Assembly (NCBI GenBank): GCA_018396865.1
Contig: JAGTRB010000001.1
Coordinates: 62,001-126,000 of the forward strand
Origin: Candidatus Bathyarchaeota archaeon
GTDB lineage: Archaea > Thermoproteota > Bathyarchaeia > TCS64
Direction of reading: 5' to 3'
Length of the DNA: 64,000 bases
Position numbers and translations under genes: made by a program. The notes beneath the pieces were generated by a model. That model made no database searches and was not told the origin of the DNA. It saw only the letters and a list, made by a program, of their open reading frames with translations. Positions 25,918 to 35,698 of this stretch are shown here, in pieces (position 1 is the stretch's first letter; each line of letters opens with the position of its first letter).

Positions 25918-27276
25918 ATGAGCATTAAGGCGACCATGAATGAGTACTTCACCCACCTTGACGCGGATGAGATCCCCACCTCATGGTACAACATCCAGGC
26001 GGATCTCCCTGAACCTCTACCCCCACCCCTAGATCCTACAACCCTTAAGCCGGTTGAGCCAAGGTTGCTGGAGAGGATCTTCGCCAGGGAGTTGATAAGG
26101 CAGGAGGTCTCCAAGGAGAGGTATGTTAGGATACCTGAAGAAGTTCTGGAGGCTTATCTTAGGCTTCCTAGGCCTACTCCCCTCTACAGGGCTAGGAGGC
26201 TTGAGAGGTTCCTGAAGACCCCGGCCAGGATCTACTTCAAATGTGAGAGCTTCAGCCCGACGGGGAGCCACAAGGCCAACACGGCCCTGGCCCAGGCCTA
26301 CTACAATAGGGAGGAGGGGATAAGGAGGCTCGTCACGGAGACAGGAGCGGGGCAGTGGGGGACTGCCTTGGCGTTTGCCTGCTCTATGTTCGGCTTGAGG
26401 TGCAGGATCTATATGGTCAGGGTGAGCTACCATCAGAAGCCCGGGAGGAGGATCATAGCCCAGCTATATGGAGCTGAGATGTTTCCCTCCCCGAGCGACC
26501 AGACCGATTTCGGGAGAAGGCTGCTGAAGGAGAATCCAGACCATCCCGGCAGCTTAGGCATAGCTATAAGCGAGGCTATAGAGGAGACGTTGAAGAACGA
26601 GGATACGAGATACTCCCTGGGCTCCGTGTTAAACCACGTCCTATTGCACCAGACCATTGTGGGGCTGGAGGCCAAAAAACAGTTCGAGATGATTGGAGAG
26701 TATCCTGATGTGGTCTGCGGCTGCATAGGAGGAGGCTCCAACTATGCGGGCTTCTCATACCCCTTCATGATGGATAGGTTGAAGGGCAAGGCCGAGACGG
26801 AGTTCGTGGCATGCGAGTCGAAAGCCGTCCCCCACACCACGCGGGGGATCTACGCCTACGATTATGGGGACACCGGAAAGATGACACCGCTCCTTAAGAT
26901 GCTAACCATAGGACATGGATACTCCTGCCCACCCATCCACGCGGGAGGACTCAGATACCACGGGATGGCCCCATCGATATCATACCTCATAAAGAGGGGA
27001 TACATGCGCTCAGTAGCATACCATCAGAACGAGGTCTTCGAGGCGGCGAGGATCCTAGCGCAGACAGAGGGGTTGATAACGGCCCCGGAGACAGCCCACA
27101 GCCTGAGGTTCGTGATAGATGAGGCCCTGAGATGCAGGGAGAGCGGGGAGGGGAAGGTCATAGCGATGAACTACAGCGGGCATGGATTACTCGACCTCGG
27201 GGCCTACGAACAGTTCCTTATGGGAAAGCTTGTAGACTACGAACCTGAAAAGATAGAGGTCTCCCCACCAGTATAA
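25918..27276 (+). CDS. trpB2: Tryptophan synthase beta chain-like, TrpB2 type
   Basis: PLP enzyme making Trp from indole and Ser, or acting as a serine deaminase. 452 residues, the longer TrpB2 form with an N-terminal extension. The Schiff-base Lys is K119 ([12 protein letters not shown]). The phosphate loop is [12 protein letters not shown], and [15 protein letters not shown] is the substrate loop. No trpA or other trp genes lie nearby, typical for stand-alone TrpB2. It probably salvages indole, perhaps produced by indolepyruvate metabolism; iorAB lie elsewhere in this window. It heads a run with serK. Confidence 0.95.
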   Translation: MSIKATMNEYFTHLDADEIPTSWYNIQADLPEPLPPPLDPTTLKPVEPRLLERIFARELIRQEVSKERYVRIPEEVLEAYLRLPRPTPLYRARRLERFLKTPARIYFKCESFSPTGSHKANTALAQAYYNREEGIRRLVTETGAGQWGTALAFACSMFGLRCRIYMVRVSYHQKPGRRIIAQLYGAEMFPSPSDQTDFGRRLLKENPDHPGSLGIAISEAIEETLKNEDTRYSLGSVLNHVLLHQTIVGLEAKKQFEMIGEYPDVVCGCIGGGSNYAGFSYPFMMDRLKGKAETEFVACESKAVPHTTRGIYAYDYGDTGKMTPLLKMLTIGHGYSCPPIHAGGLRYHGMAPSISYLIKRGYMRSVAYHQNEVFEAARILAQTEGLITAPETAHSLRFVIDEALRCRESGEGKVIAMNYSGHGLLDLGAYEQFLMGKLVDYEPEKIEVSPPV

Positions 27277-27288
27277 AGGGATAGGAAA

Positions 27289-27927
27289 GTGATGGTGGAG
27301 GATGAAGTGAGGCCAGAGGAGAAGGATGAATCTGGATACAAGATACTACTCATGCCTATAGGAGAGCTGAGGCCCCACGAGAAAGGCTCCCCCCTATACC
27401 TAGAACTCCTGAAAAGGGAACTCGTTAAGGATGGCATCTTGAAATACCCGATAATAGCCGACGAGGAGACCCATGTCATATTAGACGGGATGCACAGATG
27501 GCTCGCCCTCCTGAGCCTAGGATACACAAAGATACCCACGCTCCTCTTGAACGCTCAGAAAAACCCAGGATTAAGGGTGGGATGCAGGAGGATACACCGA
27601 TACATAGAGGAGCCGGGCAAGAGCATAAGCCCAAGAGAGGTGATCTCCTCCGGGCTGAGCGGAAGCCTCATGAGCCCTCGGACCACGAGGCACTTCTTCC
27701 CCTTCATGAGACCGCCGAGGATAGATTGCCCACTAGACTCCCTTGGTAAGGGAACCCCAAAGGATATATCTCAATATCTCGAAAAAATGACGATTGAAGA
27801 ATGCAAAACAAAAATAAAAGAATGGCTTGAAGAAATATCAGAAGAAATAGATTTTCTAAGAAAAAGAATTTACGAGTTAGAAAAAGAAAGAGAGGAGTTT
27901 ATCATTAGAATAAAAGAAATAATATGA
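27289..27927 (+). CDS. serK: SerK-like ParB-fold kinase (ADP-dependent serine kinase family) with coiled-coil tail
   Basis: ParB/SerK-family protein, 212 residues. Motifs: LRPHEKGSP (Glu following PH, as in SerK), LDGMHRWLALLSLGY (D66-H69-R70), and SPRTTRHFFPFMRPPR near 160. These fit archaeal free L-serine kinase, which makes O-phosphoserine for Cys synthesis and is next to a serine-using TrpB2. It is 12 nt after trpB2, so an operon is likely. From about 27770 the DNA turns AT-rich and encodes a coiled-coil tail (EEISEEIDFLRKRIYELEKE) not expected in SerK. Confidence 0.72.
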   Translation: MMVEDEVRPEEKDESGYKILLMPIGELRPHEKGSPLYLELLKRELVKDGILKYPIIADEETHVILDGMHRWLALLSLGYTKIPTLLLNAQKNPGLRVGCRRIHRYIEEPGKSISPREVISSGLSGSLMSPRTTRHFFPFMRPPRIDCPLDSLGKGTPKDISQYLEKMTIEECKTKIKEWLEEISEEIDFLRKRIYELEKEREEFIIRIKEII

Positions 27928-28094
27928 AAATTTAAAAAAACAACATTCAATAAAACTAATAATCTAACCTAAAAAGTTGGTAATAGATATATTTTTGCTT
28001 AAAATTTTTACTTCTTTCGTTAAATCACCCGGAGTAGATATAAAAATTTCTTAACGTGAAAAGTTTTTAAACCTTAAACAACGAACAATTGATC

Positions 28095-29303
28095 ATGACG
28101 AATCTAGATCACCTTAAGAGATTGGTTTCATCCGAGGTTGATAAATTAAGGGACAGGATAATATGGATGGCTGACACGATACATGAGAACCCTGAGATAG
28201 GTCATCAGGAGTTCAAGGCCTCGGAGATACTGACCTCCGCCCTAGAGGAGGGCGGATTCGAGGTGAGGCTGGGGGTGGCGGGTATGAGGACCGCCTTCAC
28301 CGCCTCTAAAAGGGGTAGGTCCGATAGGCCCGTGGTAGGCATTTTATGCGAGTATGATGCCCTCAAGGGTTTGGGGCACGCGTGTGGCCACAACCTGATC
28401 GGAGCCGGTGGTGTCGGGGCCGCCTTAGCATTGAGTAGAGTGCTACAAGATATAGATGGGTCCCTGATGGTCTTCGGAACCCCCGCGGAGGAGGGTGGGG
28501 TGGAGAACGCTGGGGGTAAGGTGATAATGGTGGAGGAGTTCAGGGCCGCTGATGCCTGCCTCATATGGCATCCAGGGTCAAGGAATATGGCGAGCCGTCA
28601 GAGTTCCTATGCTAGGGAGGCGATACAGTTTGAGTTCTATGGGAAGGCCGCCCACGCTGGGGCGTCCCCTTGGGAGGGGGTGAACGCCCTCAACGCGCTC
28701 CTATTGATGTTCAGGGCCATTGACGCCCTACGCCAGCACGTCAGGCCTGACGTCAGGATCCATGGGATAATAGAGAAGGGCGGAGAGGCCCCGAACATAG
28801 TCCCAGACTACGCATCCGCTAAGTTCTATGTCAGAGCCGCGGACATAAACTATCTCAACGAGGTCTCGGAGAAGGTGAAGAACTGCGCTCGCGGTGCCGC
28901 CCTGGCCACAGGAGCGGAAGTGAAGTTCTGGAACTATGCCAACACTTACGCCAATACCATAGTGAACCTAACTCTCGCAGACGCTATTGAGGAGAACATG
29001 AAGGCCCTAGGGGTCGAGGTCTACAAACCCGAGGAGGGGAGAATGCCTCCGGGTGGGGGTTCTACAGATGTGGGAAACGTCAGCCAGGTGACCCCAATCT
29101 GCAACTTCTACCTGGCTATAGGCCCGGAGACCCTGGTGGGGCACACCCCTGAGTTCAGGGATGCAGCGAGATCGGAGAAAGGGCACGAGGCTGTCATAAT
29201 GGCTGCAAAGATCCTCGCCATGACCGCCCTAGACCTCTATCTTAAGCCGGGGTTCCTGCTTAGGGTTAGGGAGGAGTGGATGAGGGCTAAAGGCCTTCTC
29301 TAA
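28095..29303 (+). CDS. M20D-family amidohydrolase (AbgB-like), second copy
   Basis: Paralogue of the gene at 24025-25233; about 402 residues. Metal-binding YDALKGLGHACGHNLIGAGG, TPAEEGGVENAGGK and the dimerisation insert (GKAAHAGASPWEGVNALNA) are conserved, as is GGGSTDVGNVSQ near the end. Likely hydrolyses N-acyl or aminobenzoyl amino acids. It starts at ATG 28095; a TTG at 28089 adds two residues. A TATA-like TTTTTAAACC (about 28063-28072) precedes it at leaderless distance. Confidence 0.9.
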   Translation: MTNLDHLKRLVSSEVDKLRDRIIWMADTIHENPEIGHQEFKASEILTSALEEGGFEVRLGVAGMRTAFTASKRGRSDRPVVGILCEYDALKGLGHACGHNLIGAGGVGAALALSRVLQDIDGSLMVFGTPAEEGGVENAGGKVIMVEEFRAADACLIWHPGSRNMASRQSSYAREAIQFEFYGKAAHAGASPWEGVNALNALLLMFRAIDALRQHVRPDVRIHGIIEKGGEAPNIVPDYASAKFYVRAADINYLNEVSEKVKNCARGAALATGAEVKFWNYANTYANTIVNLTLADAIEENMKALGVEVYKPEEGRMPPGGGSTDVGNVSQVTPICNFYLAIGPETLVGHTPEFRDAARSEKGHEAVIMAAKILAMTALDLYLKPGFLLRVREEWMRAKGLL

Positions 29304-29382
29304 AGGAAACGCCCCTCAGTAACCATCTTCCACCCGGGAACAAAGGGTTCCAATCCTTTACTTGGATGCGGTCAAAATTCCT

Positions 29383-29398
29383 TCTCCCGAAAGGGAGA
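29383..29398. other. Stem-loop, TCTCCC-GAAA-GGGAGA
   Basis: A 6-bp stem closed by a GAAA tetraloop lies 80 nt after the M20 amidohydrolase and about 90 nt before korD. It may be in the 3' UTR of the former or the leader of the latter. A second, weaker hairpin (ATCC/GGAT) lies at about 29353-29367. No terminator T-run follows directly. Confidence 0.3.
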
Positions 29399-29490
29399 TA
29401 GCAGGAACTAGGGAGAAACGGATTGAAGCCTAGTTTAGATGTTGTGGTCTCAACACTTAATAGATCCCGAAATCAAGGGATCTGATTAAA

Positions 29491-29736
29491 GTGAGGTTGA
29501 TGGGTACAACTGCTCAGAAGAGGAAGGGCTTTCGCGTCGAGGTCGAGGAGGGTCTATGCAAGGGGTGTCTGATCTGCGTCTATGCCTGTAACAAGCTGGG
29601 TGGGAAGGTCCTACGTAAATCGGAGAGGAGGACACTCCTTGGGGGTTTCTATCCTATCCTCGCCGGAGATTGCATAGGATGTAGGTGGTGTGAGCGCCTT
29701 TGCCCAGACCTGAGCATAAGCGTTGAGGAGGAGTAG
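29491..29736 (+). CDS. korD: 2-oxoacid:ferredoxin oxidoreductase, delta (ferredoxin-like) subunit
   Basis: Two [4Fe-4S] electron-transfer subunit of 81 residues. Cluster motifs are CKGCLICVYAC and CIGCRWCERLCP. It is the first gene of a four-gene operon in the order delta-alpha-beta-gamma, which is usual for 2-oxoglutarate- or 2-oxoisovalerate-type enzymes. GTG 29491 and ATG 29500 are both possible starts. Electrons pass from the beta-subunit TPP centre via these clusters to ferredoxin. Confidence 0.92.
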   Translation: MRLMGTTAQKRKGFRVEVEEGLCKGCLICVYACNKLGGKVLRKSERRTLLGGFYPILAGDCIGCRWCERLCPDLSISVEEE

Positions 29737-29738
29737 CC

Positions 29739-30869
29739 TTGCTCAGCCCTGGAAGACACCTGGTCTTGGGTAATGTGGCCTGTGGGGAGGGGGCCATAAG
29801 GGCAGGATGTAGGTTCTTCGCGGGTTATCCCATAACCCCGGCGAACGAGATCTCCCAGTACATGGCCTCGGAGCTTCCAAAGGTGGGAGGGTTCTTCCTA
29901 CAGATGGAGGATGAGATAGCCTCTATCGCGGCCGTTATAGGGGCCTCTTGGGCCGGGGCTAAGGCCATGACGGCCACCTCGGGCCCCGGCTTCAGCCTGA
30001 TGCAGGAGAACATCGGGTACGCCTACATGACCGAGACCCCCTGCGTAATTGTCGATGTCCAGAGGAGCGGCCCATCAACGGGCCAGCCCACAATGCCCTC
30101 CCAGCAGGATGTCTACCAAGCTAGGTATGGAGCCCACGGAGACTATGAGGCCATCGCCCTCTCACCCTGGTCTGTGCAGGAGATGTTCGACCTGACCGTG
30201 AGGGCCTTCAACCTGGCCGAGAGGTTCAGGACCCCGGTTCTCCTCATGGCTGACGGGGCCATAGCCCACATAAAGGAGAGGCTTGTGGTGCCGGAGAAGG
30301 TCGAGATAATGGAGAGAAGGAGGCCTAAGGGGCCTGATTGCACCCCCTTCGGAACCGACGACCCCTTAGGGGTTCCCGAGATGCCCCTACTGGGAGAGGG
30401 TTATAGGCTTCTGATAACGGGCTCCTCACACAGGCCGACAGGCAGGAGGGATGACAGCCCTAGGTACATGCAGATGAAGGTGGAGAGGATAAATGAGAAG
30501 ATAAGGAGGGCGAGGAGGGAGATCACGGACACAGTGCCCCTCCAACTCGAGGACGCCGAGCTTGCGGTCGTCTCCTATGGGGCCTCCGCTAGGCCGAGCT
30601 GCAGCGCTGTGTTGAGGGCCAGATCCATGGGGATAAGGGTGGGCCTGCTAAGGTTGAGGACCCTCTGGCCCTTCCCAGACGAGGAGGTCTCAGCCCTCTC
30701 AGAGATGGTGCGAGCCATCCTCGTGGTCGAGATGAACATGGGGAAGATGGTCAGGGAGGTGGAGAGGGCGGCGAAGGGCAGAGCTCGAGTGGCCCCCCTT
30801 CCCAAGGTTGGAGGGGTTCTCCCCACCTCGGATGAGATCCTTGAGGGAATCAGGAGGTTGCAACGTTGA
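29739..30869 (+). CDS. korA: 2-oxoacid:ferredoxin oxidoreductase, alpha subunit
   Basis: Pyrimidine-binding and transketolase C-domain subunit, 376 residues. It opens on LVLGNVACGEGAIRAGCRFFAGYPITPANEI, and DEIASIAAVIGASWAGAKAMTATSGPGFSLMQE follows, both conserved in KorA/VorB-type subunits. A C-terminal Rossmann-like part (AVVSYGASARPS, LRLRTLWPFPDEE) matches. Its start is 3 nt after korD and its end overlaps korB by 4 nt. The enzyme oxidatively decarboxylates a 2-oxoacid to an acyl-CoA. The exact substrate cannot be read from sequence; 2-oxoglutarate is favoured by operon order. Confidence 0.92.
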   Translation: MLSPGRHLVLGNVACGEGAIRAGCRFFAGYPITPANEISQYMASELPKVGGFFLQMEDEIASIAAVIGASWAGAKAMTATSGPGFSLMQENIGYAYMTETPCVIVDVQRSGPSTGQPTMPSQQDVYQARYGAHGDYEAIALSPWSVQEMFDLTVRAFNLAERFRTPVLLMADGAIAHIKERLVVPEKVEIMERRRPKGPDCTPFGTDDPLGVPEMPLLGEGYRLLITGSSHRPTGRRDDSPRYMQMKVERINEKIRRARREITDTVPLQLEDAELAVVSYGASARPSCSAVLRARSMGIRVGLLRLRTLWPFPDEEVSALSEMVRAILVVEMNMGKMVREVERAAKGRARVAPLPKVGGVLPTSDEILEGIRRLQR

Positions 30870-31897
30870 GCCTTAGAAGCTTAAGGTATCTTAGGGAGAG
30901 GTATGCGAGGGAGCTCCCAACCCTATTCTGCCCTGGATGCGGGAATGGTATCATCCTCAACTCCTTCATCAGGGCTGTAGACCAGCTCGGAATACCCCAG
31001 GATAGGATCCTCTGCGTCTCGGGGATAGGTTGCTCAGCCTGGATACCGAGCCCATACTTCAAGGGGGACACCCTCCACACTACCCATGGGAGGGCCCTGG
31101 CCTTCGCGACTGGAGCCAAGGTCTACAGGCGAGACCTGGTCACAGTGATCTTCACGGGGGATGGGGATGGAGCGGGGATAGGGGGGAACCACCTGATCCA
31201 CGCGGCCCGCCGCAACATAGATATGACCACCATCCTCGTCAACAACATGAACTATGGGATGACTGGAGGCCAGCTAGCCCCCACAACCCCGTATGGAGGC
31301 CCGACGGACACCTCTCCATATGGGAACCCCGAGCATCCATTCAACCTTGTCGAGCTCGTCTCAGGGGCGGGCGCCACATATGTCGCCAGGTGGACGACCT
31401 ACCACGCCGTCGAGCTCACCCGGAGCATAATGGAGGCCATCCAGCATAAGGGCTTCTCCTTCATAGAGGTCCTAAGCCAATGCCCCACAAATCAGAGGCA
31501 CATATTCAGGATCAGGGCGCCTATAGAGGAGCTGCCGACCCGGATACTTGAGATGTTCGCGGAGAGCACATATATCCGTGGCAGGCCAAGCAGGATGGAC
31601 TACTTCTACATCCTCCCCAAAATCCCGGCCGAGGAGGCATTAAGGGATGTGAAGGAGGCTTTGGGGGGCCTTAAGGCCGAGGCTAGATTGGTGGATCACA
31701 TCACCTATGGGAGGTTGATAAGGGTTAACTCCGGAGAGTTGGAGAGGGCTAGAGGTATACTTGAGGGGCTGGAGGTCACTGAGAGGGTTTTAGGACCGTT
31801 GGAGGGGAAGGTTGAGCTGGGGGTCTTCGTCAAGAAGGATGAACCCGAGTTCACCGAATCCCTGACGAACATAATAAAGAGGGCTCAGGAGGGCTGA
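30866..31897 (+). CDS. korB: 2-oxoacid:ferredoxin oxidoreductase, beta (TPP-binding) subunit
   Basis: TPP-binding catalytic subunit of 343 residues. TVIFTGDGDGAGIGGNHLIH, followed by TTILVNNMNYGMTGGQ, is the GDG-NN TPP motif. TLFCPGCGNG and ILCVSGIGCSAW carry Cys for a [4Fe-4S] cluster. GVFVKKDEPEFTESL is the C-terminal segment. Translation is coupled to korA by a 4-nt overlap. Confidence 0.94.
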   Translation: MSLRSLRYLRERYARELPTLFCPGCGNGIILNSFIRAVDQLGIPQDRILCVSGIGCSAWIPSPYFKGDTLHTTHGRALAFATGAKVYRRDLVTVIFTGDGDGAGIGGNHLIHAARRNIDMTTILVNNMNYGMTGGQLAPTTPYGGPTDTSPYGNPEHPFNLVELVSGAGATYVARWTTYHAVELTRSIMEAIQHKGFSFIEVLSQCPTNQRHIFRIRAPIEELPTRILEMFAESTYIRGRPSRMDYFYILPKIPAEEALRDVKEALGGLKAEARLVDHITYGRLIRVNSGELERARGILEGLEVTERVLGPLEGKVELGVFVKKDEPEFTESLTNIIKRAQEG

Positions 31898-31899
31898 AG

Positions 31900-32433
31900 A
31901 TGGATGTCAAGATCCTACTCTCCGGAACAGGAGGCCAAGGGATAATCTCAGCTGGAGAATTCCTATCCGAAGCCCTATTCAATGCGGGCTATGAGGTCGT
32001 CAACACAAGGAGCTACGGGACGGAGGCCAGGGGAGGAAGCAGCAGATCCGAGATACTAGTATCGGATGGGGAGATCTACGAGATAGAGGTTGGCGAGACC
32101 GACATACTTGTGGCCATGTCAACCCCAGCCTACAGGAGATACATAAACAGGGCTAAGAGGGGGAGCCTGGTACTCGTTGAGGAGGATGTACTAGCAGATA
32201 TCGGAGAAAAGGAACTGAGGGGAGACGTCGAACTGATCTCAATTCCAGCTAACAAGACGGCATCAAGCTTGGGGAACCCCATCGTCGCGAACATGGTGAT
32301 GCTTGGAGCCCTATCTAAAAGGACCAACCTCATCACCCTCGAGGGCCTCAAGGAGGCTGTCAACACCCTGATGCGCCCCCACCTAAGGGAGATAAACATC
32401 AAGGCCTTAGAACTTGGATATCAAAAGGCCTAA
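31900..32433 (+). CDS. korC: 2-oxoacid:ferredoxin oxidoreductase, gamma subunit
   Basis: CoA-domain gamma subunit, 177 residues. The hallmark GTGGQGIISAGEFLSEALF near the N-terminus and YGTEARGGSSRSEILVSD (about 45) are conserved. The C-terminal PHLREINIKALELGYQ is also typical. The start follows korB by 2 nt. It completes the korDABC enzyme, which links amino-acid-derived 2-oxoacids to reduced ferredoxin. Confidence 0.94.
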   Translation: MDVKILLSGTGGQGIISAGEFLSEALFNAGYEVVNTRSYGTEARGGSSRSEILVSDGEIYEIEVGETDILVAMSTPAYRRYINRAKRGSLVLVEEDVLADIGEKELRGDVELISIPANKTASSLGNPIVANMVMLGALSKRTNLITLEGLKEAVNTLMRPHLREINIKALELGYQKA

Positions 32434-32689
32434 CAACCATGACATATTCGACCATGAGCACCGAAGGTGCTCCTCACATCCCTACCACCATCACCTAATA
32501 ATTCATAAGAGGGACATGTTAACATATTATAGCACTGACCTGCACCTCATATAAACTCTTAAAAAGAATCTAAAATAAATTTCCAGCTTGATGGCTGATA
32601 ATACTGTATAAGATAATCCAAAATCTCAATTTTTCATAGATTTTTAAGAATAAAAATATGAAATTGAAATTAAAATCCTTTTTGGTATT

Positions 32690-33403
32690 TCATGGAAAAC
32701 CTATTTTGCGAAACTCATTCAATGCAAAGAAGGTTTGCTCTCCTTCTTTAGTGTAAACATGAATTATCAATTGTAGATTCAAAGGAAGTATTATAACATC
32801 TTTTTTATTCCATATGACTCCCGGAATATCCCTTCCACCATCTATTGATACTGGGCCGGCGATACTAACTGTATACCAGCCCCTTTCTTTTAAAGTAATC
32901 TTTAGAGAAGTACTTTTATTCACCTGATCCCACCATATTACAGGAGCTCGAAGTGTGAAATTATCTATCTCCTCCGTGGCATAATTAGGGTCAAATGCGT
33001 CACCTTTTTGAACACTTAAATTAATAGAAAGTCTTTCATCACTCTCATATATAATAAGATCTAATCCTAAAGTTAAATTATCTTGGTATACATAAACCAC
33101 AACTACAGGATCACCTAAATCTAGAGGAGGATATCGTTGAATCCACCGAATATACTTAAGAATAGCCATCTTTCGAATTGAGCATTCTGGTTTATTTATT
33201 GTAATATTGAGGATTTCGCTAAGATGTACATTTTCCTCTTTTAACTTATTGTGATGTTGGTATAATTCACTATAAAGCTGGTATGTTTTATAATATTCAT
33301 CTGAAATCATTTTAAGGCTCATATATTGAAAAAAAATCGAAGAAGTTAAAATGATCATACCAAAAATCGAGGCATATAAATAGATCTTTAAAGTGGAAGA
33401 CAT
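32690..33403 (-). CDS. Membrane-anchored hypothetical protein, AT-rich
   Basis: Unrecognised protein of about 237 residues. An N-terminal signal-anchor (YLYASIFGMIILTSSIFFQY) is followed by a helical, possibly coiled-coil stretch (YYKTYQLYSELYQHHNKLKE) and then a beta-rich C-terminal domain, presumably extracellular. Codon use is strongly AT-rich, unlike the flanking kor and pgi genes, so it probably came by transfer. It is preceded at 82 nt by another AT-rich secreted-type gene that carries an in-frame stop, in the same direction. Confidence 0.6.
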   Translation of the reverse strand: MSSTLKIYLYASIFGMIILTSSIFFQYMSLKMISDEYYKTYQLYSELYQHHNKLKEENVHLSEILNITINKPECSIRKMAILKYIRWIQRYPPLDLGDPVVVVYVYQDNLTLGLDLIIYESDERLSINLSVQKGDAFDPNYATEEIDNFTLRAPVIWWDQVNKSTSLKITLKERGWYTVSIAGPVSIDGGRDIPGVIWNKKDVIILPLNLQLIIHVYTKEGEQTFFALNEFRKIGFP

Positions 33404-33484
33404 CCTATGCAACACCTCCTATTAAACTTAGATCATTCAAAAGAATTTCATCATAATTTAAAAGAAATTTTAATAGAAACATGA

Positions 33485-33868
33485 TCATCCATCATAATAA
33501 TAAATGGTAAAAGTAGAATAGTATTGTGTGTCGCCAACCATATAAATATCAACCCAAGTCATCTTTCCACCTGGATAAACTGATGGTGTTGACTGTCCTT
33601 CTAATATCCTCCAGGTTTGATCAAATCCTTCATATCGAATTCTAACATCCATTTGACGGCCAGATGGATTAGTACCATCGAGTCGTACATATAGACTTAG
33701 AGGATATTATATATATGGACCATAATGCGGATCAAAAGGAGCTGGATCGAAGCATACTGTACGCGTTTCTGACTGCCATGCCTCTATCTCAACAGCTTTA
33801 ACAATCCCCCCAATTATCATCGAATATAATAGGTGTAAAAGAATCACTGGAACAATGTTTTTATTCAT
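33485..33868 (-). pseudogene. Secreted protein gene interrupted by an in-frame TAA
   Basis: From ATG 33868 a signal-peptide-like start (MNKNIVPVILLHLLYSMIIG) and 53 codons lead to a TAA at 33707-33709. The same frame then continues cleanly for 73 codons (YPLSLYVRLDGTNPSGRQMD and on) to TGA 33485-33487. Both halves have the same AT-rich codon use, and the joined product would be a 126-residue exported beta-rich protein. One point mutation or sequencing error would explain it. It may have been co-transcribed with the AT-rich gene downstream. Confidence 0.65.
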
Positions 33869-34467
33869 CCTTTTCATTTAATATTTTTTGAAAATCCTAT
33901 TTATAAGGATTTCTATTTTGTAAAATTTATATGTACTTTTTCCATAGTTGTTTATGGGTTGGGTGTGGGGTTAGAGTACTTCTCCTGACAAGGTTGGTGA
34001 GCTTGATAGGCTTTCGAAGGGGTAAAGGCGTTGTGGTCAGGGCTAGGGATAGATCACGCCCTCAGCCATGAGGGGTTTAGGTTGTATTATGTGAGGCACA
34101 CACTGGGAGTACGCATGAACACTGTAATAAATTTGATTAGGAGGTTCAACGTTGAGGATACGTAGAGTAGTTGAAGGCTAGATTCAAAGAGAAAGTTGAG
34201 GATCGAAGGTAGATACACATTAGAATGAAAATATTTGCAGATACTTATTGCCCGGCCATTTCACTTAAACTCCATTGAATTCCACTGGTTCGCTCCGATG
34301 ATGAGTCCCACTCTTCATCGGTGTCTAAGGTTGTGCTCCTTCTTAATTTCCACCTTGAAGGGATTCAAGGCTCCCCAGGATGGAGGAAAAAGAAAGCCTG
34401 CTTGGCATGAGACATATTCGATTCAATGTGATGGGTATTGGATGAAGTGTTGAAATGATGTTGTGCT
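33869..34467. other. Gene-poor stretch with degraded coding traces
   Basis: About 600 nt. Short frames such as EGFRLYYVRHTLGVRMNTVI (around 34070-34130) look like worn coding sequence, interrupted by stops and frameshifts. I could not assign them to a family, and no inverted-repeat ends of an insertion sequence were found. Confidence 0.35.
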
Positions 34468-35517
34468 CTACAGCTCTTTAAGGGTCTTTATGGAGTCTGT
34501 TGAGCTTGGATCTAAGCCATAGATGAGTCCGAGGTAGACCGATGCATAGTCGCCGATATATATTACCGAGAGGATTCGGGAGAGCTTTCCACTTCCTGAG
34601 GTGGATATCTCAACGATCCTGCTCACCCTCTCCTCGAGGAGGTTTTTGAAGGCATCAATCTTCCTCTCCACCCTCCTCTCTCCCTTAGGGTCCCTGATCA
34701 ATACGAGGCTTAAGGGTCTCCTGAGTTCCTCCCTCGCCTCGCGGATCATGACCTCGTTATGGAACCCCTCGGGGAATGAGCCTGAGGAGGCCGGAGCCTT
34801 GCTGTTCTCATTGATTTGAGTTCTAAACCTGTATGCGACCCCTTCGAAGATCCTCGGGCCGTAAATGAACGGTATCGTGCCCTTCAAGGCGAGGGCCAAC
34901 TCCTTAGCCCTGTTAAGCCTCGTAGGAGTCTCGGGGACGAGTTCATTCCTCAGGGCATAGATAACCTCTAATGCCTCTTCGAACTCCTCCTCCACGCTTG
35001 GGGATAGGCCCATCCTTCCAGCCAATATTATCATGGCGGAGAACTGCCACGGGAAGGAAGCCCTCGGCTGCATTCCACTTGGGATTTTTATCATGGGTAT
35101 CCCATTCTCCACTGATAGCCTCTCCATGGCCCCTCCAGAAGTTATGGCCACGACCTGGCAGCCCCTCCTGAGCCCCTCCTCTAGGGCTGTGAGAGTCTCC
35201 TCCGTGTTACCTGAGTAGCTGACGGCTATTAGGAGGGTCTTCTCATCCACGAACCCGGGGAGATGGTACCCCCTTGAGACTTGGACCGGGATGGGGGAGT
35301 CCTCTAGGAGCCAGTCGCTGAGGATCTGGCCACCTATCGCTGAGCCTCCCATCCCAGTCACCACGAGAGCTCTATAGCCTCTTTTGAAGCTTATATCGAG
35401 CCCCTCGGCGGCCTTAGATCCCTCCCCTAAACCCTGAGGGAATAGGCTGAGGGCTTTCAGCATTCCCCCCTTATCTAGGGCGTAAAGCTTCTCCGCCTTG
35501 TCGAGAGCGGTCTCCAT
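34468..35517 (-). CDS. Bifunctional phosphoglucose/phosphomannose isomerase
   Basis: SIS-domain aldose-ketose isomerase of gluconeogenesis/glycolysis and mannose metabolism, 349 residues. Sugar-phosphate loops: VVTGMGGSAIGGQILSDW and IAVSYSGNTEETLTALEEG. The C-terminal half carries NENSKAPASSGSFPEGFHNE, with the conserved Glu and His of the archaeal PGI/PMI family. ATG 35517 gives normal length. It is isolated, with gene-poor DNA on both sides. Confidence 0.94.
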   Translation of the reverse strand: METALDKAEKLYALDKGGMLKALSLFPQGLGEGSKAAEGLDISFKRGYRALVVTGMGGSAIGGQILSDWLLEDSPIPVQVSRGYHLPGFVDEKTLLIAVSYSGNTEETLTALEEGLRRGCQVVAITSGGAMERLSVENGIPMIKIPSGMQPRASFPWQFSAMIILAGRMGLSPSVEEEFEEALEVIYALRNELVPETPTRLNRAKELALALKGTIPFIYGPRIFEGVAYRFRTQINENSKAPASSGSFPEGFHNEVMIREAREELRRPLSLVLIRDPKGERRVERKIDAFKNLLEERVSRIVEISTSGSGKLSRILSVIYIGDYASVYLGLIYGLDPSSTDSIKTLKEL

Positions 35518-35698
35518 CAGAATAAATTTTATAGCTTAAAGAGAAGGCCTTTTTCAGTCTTTCCAGAGGGGTGGCTTAGACCTCGCCAAAACTGATGGTT
35601 AATGATTAGACGTTAAAGAACTCTACATCTAAATATTTTTAAACTATCCACATAAAAAGAAAGTTTAATTTGCATTTATATTTTATAATTAGATTGTT

